Shown in pieces: positions 50,947-60,214 of a stretch of 64,000 nucleotides of DNA. A program made the position numbers and the translations under genes. The stretch's first letter is position 1. Every line of letters starts with the position of its first letter. Under the pieces are notes generated by a model. The model made no database searches, had not been told where the DNA came from, and saw only the letters and a list, made by a program, of their open reading frames with translations. The DNA lies in contig CAZADH010000005.1 in NCBI GenBank assembly GCA_964483805.1, forward strand, positions 1 to 64,000. The letters are read 5' to 3'. Origin of the DNA: CAZADH01 sp964483805. Lineage in GTDB: Bacteria > Muiribacteriota > Ozemobacteria > Ozemobacterales > Ozemobacteraceae.

Positions 50947-51026
50947 ATGTATGTAGGTCGTGTTTACGTAGTGTGTCGACTGATGCGGCGTCGGTCGGGA
51001 GCGGAAACGGGAGAGGGGGCAAGGTC

Positions 51027-54000
51027 ATGAACAAGCGCATGGGGTTGGCAGTTGCTCTGGTGTTGATCGCGGTCGTGCCGATGCTCGTGGCCCCGCCGGC
51101 GGTTTTTGCTCTGGCGACAGAGTACAACCGCAACGGCGAGGTCTATTTGCTCATCGGACAGGGCACGGCCAAGGGCGTGTATCGGCTGAACGATCCGGCG
51201 GGAGAGGGGCTGTTCCTTGGCTTCCTTTTCTATCCGCAGCCGAACCCCTCCATCCCATTCCCGGGCAAGACCGTGAGCACGGCGATGAGCATCTCGGTCG
51301 ACCTCAATCGCAACGTGCGCACCTTCTGTCAAGTCGACGACAACAACTGGGTGTTGAAGTCCGGCAACATCCCGCGTCAGGTTGCCATGACCTTGACCAA
51401 CGGCAAGAGCCAGGGACAGGCCGACTATGGCTGGCACCACTATTATCACGCGGATTGTCGTGGTTATTGGGGCGACAACAGCCAGGTGGGCAAGCCGATC
51501 TACCGGGTGGCGGGTGCTCCCTTTGCGGCGAATCCGGGAGCGGCGATTGCCGAACCGCCGGTGCATGAGCGGTTCCCGGCCAAAGATGGCGGCGGCAATA
51601 TCTTGTATTACCCAGGCCAGGCCTGGTATTCCATCCCAAACGGGAGTTGGTATCAGGGCTGGGAAACCAGCGGCACGATCGGTGGCGGCGTGAGTTATCG
51701 CGTGGCCCGTGACGTGGTCAACATCAAAGCCCACGACTGGCACCTGTTGCGTTGGTATATCGGGGCCGGCAACTACCCGATCGATGACGGTATCACCTGT
51801 ACATCATCCGATGTGTCGTGCACGCACTACTCGTTGTTCGGCTGCATCGATCCGTGCGGTCCGGCGGCCCCTCCGGGCACGACGCCGGCGAAAGACGTTT
51901 ATCAACACATTGCATTTACGCCGGCGCAAGGCGGTCAGTTGTCGCGCACCTATATGTACTGGCGCGAGCAGACGACCCCCAGTTACTCGATCACGATTAC
52001 CTACGGATCCGGTTCACCCGGCAACTATTCCGGTATCAAGATCGGTATCCCCGACGACGTCGGGTCGCCCGATCCGAAGACGGGCACGCGCTGGATCGGC
52101 GTGTCGTTGAAGAACCCGACCGAAGATTTCGTCTACACCCTGGGCAACAAGACGATCTCCCAGTGGTATCAGGCGCAGACGGGTGCCGCGCCGCCGAGTG
52201 GGTTCAACGTCAATGCCGTGACCGTTTCGAACCAGTGGAACCAGAAGGGCGGCATTGTCTATGCATACGACAAAACGCAGGGTTGGGCCTACAAGTTCCA
52301 GCGCAACGACACGGCTTATGCGGGTCCCGCAGACAACCTGAACCCGGCGTTCATCACGTCGTACGAGCCCATCAACCTGGGGTCCGACATCGATGACATC
52401 AAGGCCGATGGCTTCGGTAATCTTTACTACGGTAAGACCACGACGACGCCGAGTGCTGCGCCGAGCGGCTTCAATCTCGACAATGATGTGGTTGCGATGA
52501 AGGACCTGGGTCCGGATGGATACGGTTTCTACACCTACGAGGCCGTGTACTGCCAGGCGACCAACAAGTCGGTCTTTCAGCGCCTGGTGGTGAACCCGAC
52601 GCCGGCGATCATCGGGTCAAAGAATCTTGGCAATACATATTATGTAAGATATCTCAAGGTGCCGATGACGAGTGCCAGTGCGGCCGAGTTGTTGGTGGCG
52701 CCCTATTACAACACGAGTGATCCGTCCGGCCCGGGGTTCACCAAGCGCATGACCGCACGTGGCGGTTCCTGGTTCCTGGGTTGGCAGAAAGACACGGTCA
52801 ACTACCCCGATACGTCGGCGACCGCCGACAAGGTCGAGATCGGCGTCATCAACGTGCCGACGCCGCCGAAGATCTACTCATTCCCCGGATATGCATCGCG
52901 CCTCGATCTGGTCGGGCCGTATTCGTCGTTCCCTGTGCCCAACTATGCAATGCGTCACACCAATCAATCGTCGAATCTGTTGCCTGGCACCGTGGGGCTG
53001 AATCCGTCGACCCTGTATTTCTACATGGTCGAAAACTACCCGCTCGCCGATGGTCCGCAGGATCCGACGATTCAGACCGACTGGAACGGCAACGGTTATG
53101 CGGGCGGTTTCATCACCGCGATCGTTCCGGGCGCCAATGGTCTGGTCGAGTCGACGACCAACGGTGGTCGCCTGTTCTACCGCTGGATTCTGTGGACGGT
53201 GCAGGATTCGTTTGGCCAGGTCATCGATCCGGCGTCGTATTCCGACCCGCAGCCATTGCCCGATTATCCTACCGACCCTCAGGGCGATCGCATGTTCGGT
53301 TTCTATTCGCCGGTGGGTGGCAAGTACATCCTGACCTGTCAGGTCAAATACGACTGGTACAATTACGACAGTCTGCCATTCGGTTCGTTCATTCAGAACG
53401 TCGACTCGTGCCGGCGTAATGGGTCGGCCGCGGTGTCGCTGGGCAAAGGAACATTGGTCGGCAATATCCAGGCGAAGTGGCCGTTCATGAGTTGGGCGAC
53501 GATGAGTTCGGTGCTCAACAGTCAGATCATTCCAGACAACACGTGGGCGGCCATTCCCATTGAAGTTCCGTTCAACCTGCCGCCGCCGCCACCCGTCATG
53601 TACAACGCCAAGATCGAACGTTGCGACAATCCGACGGTGGCACCGGCGAGCCAGATCTGGGCGGCGCGACCGTGTACCGGTGTGGCGACGACGACCCATA
53701 TTGTCTATGCCGGCAAACAGGGCGGGGGCGGCATGGGTCCGAGCCAGTATGGTTGGCGGGTCGAGCAGAACTACCAGCGGTACATGTTCTTCGACATCAG
53801 CACCAGCAACCAAACGGCGAACTCGTCGCTGGCGGACTACAACTTCGTGGCGCACGAGTTGGTCACCAACTATCCGGGCAATCCGCTGTATTTCAGTCCT
53901 GCGAGTTATCCCAATCTGGAATTCCGCAATCGGATCGGCGACACCGCGTGGGCCGAAAACATCGTTACCTACGAAGGTTCTCTGCTGATGCCGTTGCCCA

Positions 54001-55850
54001 ATGGGGGAACCCAGAAGATCATCCTGTTTGGCAACTCGACGAATCCGCGCGTGAGCTATACGGCACCGCCGCCGGCGCCGCCGGCACCCCAGCCGCCGTA
54101 CGCCGGGGTGTGCGATGCGTCTTCGCTGATTCCGACCGATCCAAAGTCGGGTAAGTTGGAAATCAAGATGTCGCGTCGCTTCAAGTGGCGGGTGTTCCCC
54201 TACCAGCAGGTTGGCGCACAACGTATTTACTATAGCCCGACCTGGCTCTACTCGTATCTGAACATCACCGCGCAGTCCGACATCGTCACCCTCGATCAGA
54301 ACGCGCCCGTGCTATTGCAGGATGCAACGGTGCCGCGCAACCTGTTCGGTTTCGCCGGTTCACCGCTGGTGGCCGGGGTTGGCCCGAATGCGGGCAACCG
54401 TGAGTTGAACAACAACAATGCCTCGGGTGGTATGGTCTTGTTCCAGTTCCGCGACAACAACGCCTGGGAGAACGGCACCCTGACCGGGTTGACCGAGGCG
54501 CAGTCGGCGCTCAATCGGGCCAGTAACGCGGGCTATACCGGGGTGAACATGAAGGCGACTTACGACCTGAAGCTGATCTACGCGCGCAACAACCGACGGA
54601 CGTCGCTGCAGTACTTCGTGATCAGCGATCCCATCAGTCATAGTCCGGCCTCGACCGGGGTGACCGTTGGCGCACCGACGGTGGGCGGGGTGCCGGCGGC
54701 GACCCATTACACCTACAAGGAGGGCGCGACCGTGCGGGCCTTGAAGATGCGGTCGTTTGCCGCTTCGGGCATTCCGTACGGCGACAACCTGCCGGCCAAC
54801 GCCAATCCGGTGGCCGGCATCGCGGCGACGCAGTCGGCGTTCTTTGCCCACCACTTCAACTGCGCGGATTTGTGCTTTACAAAGTATGGCAATCAGCTCT
54901 ATCCACAGTTGCCGCCGAACTACGCCAACAACAGTGCAGGATATGCGCCGATTCCGTTTACGGTGGGCGTCTCCGACTGTTCTGGCAACGCGGCAACGTA
55001 TCCGCTGAACCTGGTGGTCAACATCCGTGACAACACGCCGCCGCTTCCGTGGGCGACGATCATCGATCAGAAGGTTGGGGCGTCCAGGGTCTTCCCGGTC
55101 TACTCGCCGCCGGCGCCGTTTGCCTCGGTGACTGCGCCGGTGTTTGTCGACACCGACCCGACGCGTCCGAAGCAGACCGGGCCGGTCAGCATTGTCTGGA
55201 CGCCGGATACGAACACGGCAGTGCTCGGCAACCTCGGTCTGACCAACGATTTCGGGGCGATGCCGCCCTATTTCGCGGGGTTGTGGACGACGAAACCGAA
55301 GCTGCTCAAGAGTGTCGGGGCATTGACCAAACAGGTCAACGACTCGACTCTGTTCGACCAGGCCAAGGCCGGGGTCCTGCCGGGATACGTCGAAGACAAC
55401 GTCGAGTTTGTCATTACTCCGTATGTATCCGACAACGCGGGGACGGCCGTGGCATCGTTGACGCTGGTGTCGGTCGATTCCGGCGGCAATGCGGTCACGG
55501 TTTCGGCCAATAGCGACGCGGTTAACGTCGCGCAGCGGTCGGTCTTCTCGATCTTCCGTGGAGCCGATGGGGTCTTCCCGGTGGCGGCGCCGTTGACCAT
55601 GGTGGCCGATGACAATGCCCTGCAATGGACCTACGTGGCCAATCGCAGCAACATCAACGACACCGCCTGGACGTATGGCGCGGTTGACTTCACGATTCCG
55701 CCGAACCTGACCGCGAGCCCGATGACCTACTTTGTATTGCCCGTGACGCCGTTGGCGCAGAAAAACCGGCGCACCATCAATACGACGGTGCTGGGCTTCG
55801 ACAGTCGCATGTTGATTCGCACCCTCGACAAGCGCATCCAGAACAAGTAA
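51027..55850 (+). CDS. giant exported protein at the PilY1 position
   Basis: 1607 residues from 51027 (MNKRMGLAVALVLIAVVPMLVAPPAVFALA, signal peptide). The mature part is rich in Tyr, Asn, Gly and Pro, probably beta-structured, with repeated patterns (YYNTSDPSGPGF, WYIGAGNYPIDDG). A Cys-containing loop CTSSDVSCTHYSLFGCIDPC lies at about 258-277. Late segments such as IPFTVGVSDCSGNAATYPLNLVVNIRDNTPP look like Ig or cadherin-type repeats. It does not show a von Willebrand A domain. After PilW-, PilV- and PilX-like genes, the PilY1 slot suggests a pilus tip adhesin or surface protein (inference). A palindrome copy (51597-51609) lies inside. Confidence 0.7.
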   Translation: MNKRMGLAVALVLIAVVPMLVAPPAVFALATEYNRNGEVYLLIGQGTAKGVYRLNDPAGEGLFLGFLFYPQPNPSIPFPGKTVSTAMSISVDLNRNVRTFCQVDDNNWVLKSGNIPRQVAMTLTNGKSQGQADYGWHHYYHADCRGYWGDNSQVGKPIYRVAGAPFAANPGAAIAEPPVHERFPAKDGGGNILYYPGQAWYSIPNGSWYQGWETSGTIGGGVSYRVARDVVNIKAHDWHLLRWYIGAGNYPIDDGITCTSSDVSCTHYSLFGCIDPCGPAAPPGTTPAKDVYQHIAFTPAQGGQLSRTYMYWREQTTPSYSITITYGSGSPGNYSGIKIGIPDDVGSPDPKTGTRWIGVSLKNPTEDFVYTLGNKTISQWYQAQTGAAPPSGFNVNAVTVSNQWNQKGGIVYAYDKTQGWAYKFQRNDTAYAGPADNLNPAFITSYEPINLGSDIDDIKADGFGNLYYGKTTTTPSAAPSGFNLDNDVVAMKDLGPDGYGFYTYEAVYCQATNKSVFQRLVVNPTPAIIGSKNLGNTYYVRYLKVPMTSASAAELLVAPYYNTSDPSGPGFTKRMTARGGSWFLGWQKDTVNYPDTSATADKVEIGVINVPTPPKIYSFPGYASRLDLVGPYSSFPVPNYAMRHTNQSSNLLPGTVGLNPSTLYFYMVENYPLADGPQDPTIQTDWNGNGYAGGFITAIVPGANGLVESTTNGGRLFYRWILWTVQDSFGQVIDPASYSDPQPLPDYPTDPQGDRMFGFYSPVGGKYILTCQVKYDWYNYDSLPFGSFIQNVDSCRRNGSAAVSLGKGTLVGNIQAKWPFMSWATMSSVLNSQIIPDNTWAAIPIEVPFNLPPPPPVMYNAKIERCDNPTVAPASQIWAARPCTGVATTTHIVYAGKQGGGGMGPSQYGWRVEQNYQRYMFFDISTSNQTANSSLADYNFVAHELVTNYPGNPLYFSPASYPNLEFRNRIGDTAWAENIVTYEGSLLMPLPNGGTQKIILFGNSTNPRVSYTAPPPAPPAPQPPYAGVCDASSLIPTDPKSGKLEIKMSRRFKWRVFPYQQVGAQRIYYSPTWLYSYLNITAQSDIVTLDQNAPVLLQDATVPRNLFGFAGSPLVAGVGPNAGNRELNNNNASGGMVLFQFRDNNAWENGTLTGLTEAQSALNRASNAGYTGVNMKATYDLKLIYARNNRRTSLQYFVISDPISHSPASTGVTVGAPTVGGVPAATHYTYKEGATVRALKMRSFAASGIPYGDNLPANANPVAGIAATQSAFFAHHFNCADLCFTKYGNQLYPQLPPNYANNSAGYAPIPFTVGVSDCSGNAATYPLNLVVNIRDNTPPLPWATIIDQKVGASRVFPVYSPPAPFASVTAPVFVDTDPTRPKQTGPVSIVWTPDTNTAVLGNLGLTNDFGAMPPYFAGLWTTKPKLLKSVGALTKQVNDSTLFDQAKAGVLPGYVEDNVEFVITPYVSDNAGTAVASLTLVSVDSGGNAVTVSANSDAVNVAQRSVFSIFRGADGVFPVAAPLTMVADDNALQWTYVANRSNINDTAWTYGAVDFTIPPNLTASPMTYFVLPVTPLAQKNRRTINTTVLGFDSRMLIRTLDKRIQNK
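51597..51609. repeat. AATAC-N3-GTATT palindrome, copy 11
   Basis: AATAT CTT GTATT, 9 of 10, inside the giant gene, read as N-I-L-Y. Confidence 0.6.
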
Positions 55851-55888
55851 CCTCACGCGCTCCGCCGGTGCGGAGTGGTGTGGACAAC

Positions 55889-55922
55889 AAGCCCCCCGGT
55901 GTCATGGCGAACCGGGGGGCTT
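55889..55922. terminator. bidirectional terminator
   Basis: AAGCCCCCCGGT (55889-55900) and ACCGGGGGGCTT (55911-55922): perfect 12-bp stem, 10-nt loop, between convergent genes. Confidence 0.85.
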
Positions 55923-55979
55923 GCCATTGGTCGGGGTCAGCGGGGTTGGGAAGATCGTCGCGTGGGTGGGCGCTGGTCT

Positions 55980-56393
55980 TCAGAAACCGTCGTTGGGACG
56001 ATAGGTCTGAGCCATGCTGCGGGTGATGAAATAGAGAACGAAGGCGACGCTGAAGATGCCGAAGTAATACATTTCACTACGGTTGTCGAGGGCGGTGTCG
56101 GGGCGGACATCATCGGGTTTGCCCGGCAGGTAGCAGATGTTGAACTTCTGGCCGGCGACGAATCGTTCAGCGGCAGCGGGCTCGAGGCGCAGGCTGTTTT
56201 CGCGATCGCGCCCTTCGGCACGGTACTTGAACCGGACATAGCAATACGATTCGCGCACCTCACGTGAGATCACCGTGGCTTCGGTCCTCTTCGCGGCCTG
56301 CTTGAATTGGATGCCGGTGGTGATGTGCTGGTAGACGCCGAGAATCAGGGCAATCACGGCGACGGTCATGACCAGACGGGGCACTTGTTCCAT
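55980..56393 (-). CDS. DUF3592 membrane protein
   Basis: 137 residues. Two membrane helices (about 8-24, LVMTVAVIALILGVYQH; about 112-128, YYFGIFSVAFVLYFITR) flank a small beta domain (EATVISREVRESYCYVRFKYRAEGRDRENSLRL...FVAGQKFNICYLPGKPDDVRPD) with the xYxPxxPxxxR pattern of DUF3592. Function of the family is unknown. It follows the next gene upstream by 58 nt and may share its transcript. Confidence 0.8.
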   Translation of the reverse strand: MEQVPRLVMTVAVIALILGVYQHITTGIQFKQAAKRTEATVISREVRESYCYVRFKYRAEGRDRENSLRLEPAAAERFVAGQKFNICYLPGKPDDVRPDTALDNRSEMYYFGIFSVAFVLYFITRSMAQTYRPNDGF

Positions 56394-56451
56394 GGGTGGC
56401 GGGCTCGTGGTGGGGTGTCGTTGGTGGGGCGATGCGCGTGGCCGGGGAGGA

Positions 56452-57744
56452 TCAGTGGGTGTCGGGGTGCACCGAGCAGGTCACCTCGAACTCGTTACCG
56501 CGACGCACCAGCGAAAAGGATCCGCCCTGCGGGCAGGCCGTCTCGTCGGTAAGATAGCCGGACGCACGCAGGATCGTGAGATCGGGGCAGAAGGTCGGGT
56601 CGGCGGCGGAGACGTGCTCGAGGCAGTACATGCGGCAAGCGTTGTCGACGGCCTTGCGGGCGGCGGCACACCCACGGTCCCGGAATGCTTCGCTGACCCG
56701 GGCCATGGCCGGCTTGGCCGCGGCGGTCACGGTCGCGATCAACAGTGGGATAGCCGGCAGCAAGCCAAACAGAGCGATCGGGGATGACAGGCCGGCGAAA
56801 GCGATTCGCAACGGCAGGCGCAGGCGGACGGCGCTCAATTCGGTGGAGATCTGTATTTGCTGAATGACATGCCGCAATATTTGCAGGAGCGGCATGGCGG
56901 CGGTCAGTGGCATGGTGAAGAACTGGAATACCGGGGAGGCGGCGTTTTGGGGGCCGGGTTCGAGTCGCTCGGGTGCCAGATGGGCGGCCCATTCGCGGCG
57001 GATCTCGTCGAGTCGGGCGCGCAAGCGCTCGGCGACCGCGAGGTCGTTGTGTTGCAGGTCGATGACCAGCTCATCGTTGGCATCGAGATGCAGGCAGACC
57101 TGTTGCAGTGCGTCGTGCAACGTGCGCGCCAGGTCGGCATCGCCGTCGGGGATGCGTTGGTTGACCCAGGTGCTGACTGCTTGCCACCACGGACCGCCGC
57201 GCCGCGACAGCATGAAGAGCGGCACCTCTGCCAGAAGGCGTTCGATCTCGAAGGGCAGGGGTGGGGCAACGATTTCACCGAGCGGCCCGGGCGTGAGGTC
57301 ATCGGAGGCGAAGACGAGCGCTCCATCGGCGGTGAAGCGGCCGGTGATGTCGTGCAGTTTGCCGAGACGGAGCCGCTTGCCCTGCGGGGTTTCTTCGACC
57401 CGGAGTTGTTGCGACGGATGGGCGGCGAGTTCGGCGAGCAGGCGTTCAGCATCCCAGTTTCCGAGCAGGCGGACCTGAAGCTGTCGTTGTCCGGCGGTTT
57501 CGGGTTCGGCCTGCGGCCCGAAGAACACCCGCAATTCCCGCAGCTTGGCCAGTTCGGGGGAGCCGGTATTCTTGACGATCCCGTTGGTGATCGCCGTGCG
57601 AATGGGTCCGGTGCCGACGAGCCCCGGCAGCAAACCGGCGATGACCTGGATGAACCCATCGAGGTCGAGGCGCAGGGCGAATCGGGGCGCTGTGTCGGTG
57701 ATCGATGATGGCAGATTGGGACTGTTGGGGCCGGGTTGGTCCAT
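56452..57744 (-). CDS. membrane protein with pilin-like C-terminal Cys domain
   Basis: 430 residues from 57744 (MDQPGPNSPNLPSSITDTAPRFALRLDLDGFIQVIAGLLPGL). Most of it (1-320) is a soluble-looking domain with FTADGALVFASDDLTPGPLGEIV, reminiscent of DUF3352-like exported proteins. A hydrophobic stretch (IALFGLLPAIPLLIATVTAAAKP) follows. The last 70 residues (DRGCAAARKAVDNACRMYCLEHV...LTILRASGYLTDETACPQGGSFSLV) match the C-terminal disulfide region of class II/ComGC-like pilins (N-x-A-xxxY, L-xx-xGY, CPxGGxF). AAGGGAG precedes the start. Function unknown. Confidence 0.65.
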   Translation of the reverse strand: MDQPGPNSPNLPSSITDTAPRFALRLDLDGFIQVIAGLLPGLVGTGPIRTAITNGIVKNTGSPELAKLRELRVFFGPQAEPETAGQRQLQVRLLGNWDAERLLAELAAHPSQQLRVEETPQGKRLRLGKLHDITGRFTADGALVFASDDLTPGPLGEIVAPPLPFEIERLLAEVPLFMLSRRGGPWWQAVSTWVNQRIPDGDADLARTLHDALQQVCLHLDANDELVIDLQHNDLAVAERLRARLDEIRREWAAHLAPERLEPGPQNAASPVFQFFTMPLTAAMPLLQILRHVIQQIQISTELSAVRLRLPLRIAFAGLSSPIALFGLLPAIPLLIATVTAAAKPAMARVSEAFRDRGCAAARKAVDNACRMYCLEHVSAADPTFCPDLTILRASGYLTDETACPQGGSFSLVRRGNEFEVTCSVHPDTH

Positions 57745-57792
57745 GGGGGCGCTCCCTTCGTGGCGGCCGTTGCACGGCACGCTTGCGCAAAA

Positions 57793-59976
57793 CTAGGGGT
57801 TGGTGACCTCGATACCGATTTCGGGGGAGATCCGGGTGGCGCCCACATTGTCGGTGGCCCGCGCCGTCAGTTTGAAGACACCGACCGGGGCGGTCGCCCA
57901 TGAATAGGTGAACGGGTCGGTGGTGTCTTCGGCGAGCTTCTCATTTTTGGCGAAGAACTCCACTTTGGCCACGGTGCCGTCGCGATCGGTGGCGGTCACG
58001 GTGATCGGCACCGGGGTTCCGACCGTGAAGGTGCTCGACGCGGCCGGCGCTGTGATCACGACCTGCGGTGGGAAATTGGTGGCATCGTTGGGGTCGAGAC
58101 AGCGACCCACGTAGAGGATGGTGTTGGTCGGTTCATCGCGGATGACATACATGAATGGCCGGTTGAAGCGCAACTGGAGCGCACCGCCGCCTGTTCCCGT
58201 ACCGGTGTTGACGCCCGTGCCCGTGACCGTCGAGCCCCCTCCTTCGACGGCTGCGCCGGCGCCGGTGCCTTGCTCATCGACCGTGCAGAACGTTTCGTGG
58301 GCCATCTTGTTGAAGAAGAGGGTCCGGTCGCCGGTCATGCCGGAGAAGTTGGCGTTGGTGGCGCTGAATGCGGCGGTCATGCCCATGCGGGCCAGCACCT
58401 GATCGAGCGACAGCGTGGCATGGCACGAGAAGACGGGCAGATGCAACTCGACATCGGTCAACGTCAACCCATTGACGATTGCGGTCAGTTTGGCGCTGTC
58501 GAAACTGCTTTCGAAGGTGGCGAAGGTGTCGTTCGCCGGCAGGATGAAGAGCATCGACATGTTATTGTTGTTGTATTTCAACGACACCGCTTGATACGTA
58601 GTACTTTCGGAATACAGATACTGGTCGGTGCGCACCATGGTCGGTATCTGAACGGCATCGGTACTGGTGCGCGAGAACGTTTCACTGACCGTGCGCTCGC
58701 TCGAGAACGGCAGGGTCCAGCCGGCCTTGAACATGCTGATGCTGGTGAGGGCCAACTTGGTGTTGCTATCGATCGCCCCGGCTTTGACCACCTGCGGGAT
58801 GGCATTCTCGGTGTGATAGGCGACGAGGCGGTTAACGGCCGTGCGGGCAGCTTCCGGATTGGTGGCGAAATTGACCTGGAAGATGGCGGCTTCATAATTG
58901 GATGCGAGTGTGTCGAGGAACGCATCGAGGAAACTCTGACCCCGTTGCCCCCACAGGGCGTTGATCACCTGGAGCTGGCAGTTGTCGGTACGCCGCCGGC
59001 CGGCGAGGGTAAGGGTCAGCCAGTTGGCGGCCTTGTGCAGTGTCGAGGTCGGCAGACTGTATGACAAGGTGGTGGCCATCTGCGAGGCAGTATCGCCGGC
59101 TGCACCCGCGTAGACCATGGCCATGGCCAACCAGGTGCTGATCGGCGAAACCACGAGATTGCGGGTCGACTCCTGCCGCGAACTCTGGTATAGGGCCAGC
59201 GCAAAAGTGCGTTGATCGTTGGCAAGGGTCGACTTATCGGTGTTGCTGACCACCGGCTCGCGTTCGCGGGGCAGGGCCGACATGGCGACGGTGCCCTTTT
59301 CGTCATCGTTGGCGGGGGCGATGAAGTTGCGTACCGCCGTCTTGGTGTCTTCGACGGCGTTCGTGCTCGTCTGGTCTCGCGGTGCGACCAGCGCGAGGAT
59401 GGTGCGCACGAGGTTGTCGGGGGAGACCGCCAATTGGGTCGGGTTCAGGATGATCTGTTCAACCATCAAGGTGATCAGGTCCCAGCGCCAGAGGGTCCCC
59501 GTGGGGTGCACGAACAAGCGGTTGGTGCCGGCCACGAGGTCGGCAGACCCGCGGAAGCTCGTGTAGCCGCCAATGGTGCCGCCTTCGACCGTCAGTGAAG
59601 CGGTGCAGGGCCGGAGCGGCAGCCCCGAAAACTGAAGATTGGCCACGCCGTCGTTCACGGGGGCGGAGGCCGTGAAAACCGTGAGAGGTTGACCGGCGTT
59701 GGTGCGATCGATCGTGGCAAGTCGTGCGCTAACCACTGCACCGTTCTTGGCGTTGACACGAATCTCGGGGTTGTTGCCACGCGGATCGCCGCGTGGATCG
59801 ATCTGGACCGTGAAAGTCACATTGGCGCGGCCCGAGGAGATGGCGCTGGCGTCGTGGGTTGCAGATGTGATGCCGGTTGGGTTGTCACCGACCTGTCGCT
59901 GACACCCAACGAAAAGGAGCGCCGCAGAGGCAATGAAGAGAAGCAGCGACACGATGTGGATCGAACGAACGCGCAT
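57793..59976 (-). CDS. serpin lipoprotein with C-terminal Ig-like domain
   Basis: 727 residues from 59976 (MRVRSIHIVSLLLFIASAALLFVGCQRQ), AGGAGAGG upstream; Cys25 could be lipidated. A beta-sandwich region (about 45-140) precedes the serpin domain (about 245-640): NLVVSPISTWLAMAMVYAGAAGDTASQM, FKAGWTLPF, and the hinge VDEQGTGAGAAV. The reactive loop is Gly/Thr-rich and about 12 residues longer than in classical serpins. The end RFNRPFMYVIRDEPTNTILYVGRCLDP is diagnostic. A bacterial Ig-like domain (about 645-727) closes it. It probably inhibits proteases at the cell surface. Confidence 0.92.
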   Translation of the reverse strand: MRVRSIHIVSLLLFIASAALLFVGCQRQVGDNPTGITSATHDASAISSGRANVTFTVQIDPRGDPRGNNPEIRVNAKNGAVVSARLATIDRTNAGQPLTVFTASAPVNDGVANLQFSGLPLRPCTASLTVEGGTIGGYTSFRGSADLVAGTNRLFVHPTGTLWRWDLITLMVEQIILNPTQLAVSPDNLVRTILALVAPRDQTSTNAVEDTKTAVRNFIAPANDDEKGTVAMSALPREREPVVSNTDKSTLANDQRTFALALYQSSRQESTRNLVVSPISTWLAMAMVYAGAAGDTASQMATTLSYSLPTSTLHKAANWLTLTLAGRRRTDNCQLQVINALWGQRGQSFLDAFLDTLASNYEAAIFQVNFATNPEAARTAVNRLVAYHTENAIPQVVKAGAIDSNTKLALTSISMFKAGWTLPFSSERTVSETFSRTSTDAVQIPTMVRTDQYLYSESTTYQAVSLKYNNNNMSMLFILPANDTFATFESSFDSAKLTAIVNGLTLTDVELHLPVFSCHATLSLDQVLARMGMTAAFSATNANFSGMTGDRTLFFNKMAHETFCTVDEQGTGAGAAVEGGGSTVTGTGVNTGTGTGGGALQLRFNRPFMYVIRDEPTNTILYVGRCLDPNDATNFPPQVVITAPAASSTFTVGTPVPITVTATDRDGTVAKVEFFAKNEKLAEDTTDPFTYSWATAPVGVFKLTARATDNVGATRISPEIGIEVTNP

Positions 59977-60146
59977 GGGTCCTCTCCTGAGTTCGGGGTA
60001 CCGATAGAGCAGTTGGCTGCCCATGGTATAGCATCGACATTGTTTCTGGCAAGCCGCGCGGGGATCGTGCAGGCGATCGGTCCCGAGTGTGACTGCAGAC
60101 GCTCTGTTGCCGGGTTGACCGGCCGACGATGTTTCCGGCCGACCTT

Positions 60147-60155
60147 TGATATAAT
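60147..60155 (+). promoter_or_regulatory. extended -10 promoter of the DUF2059 gene
   Basis: TGATATAAT: TG (60147-60148) one base before a perfect TATAAT (60150-60155); no -35 match, as usual for extended -10 promoters. About 53 nt before the start. Confidence 0.65.
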
Positions 60156-60214
60156 CTCTGCGGTTGGTCTTTCGGCAGGACGCCGAAACCGTATTGACCA
60201 CAAGGAGGAACAAC

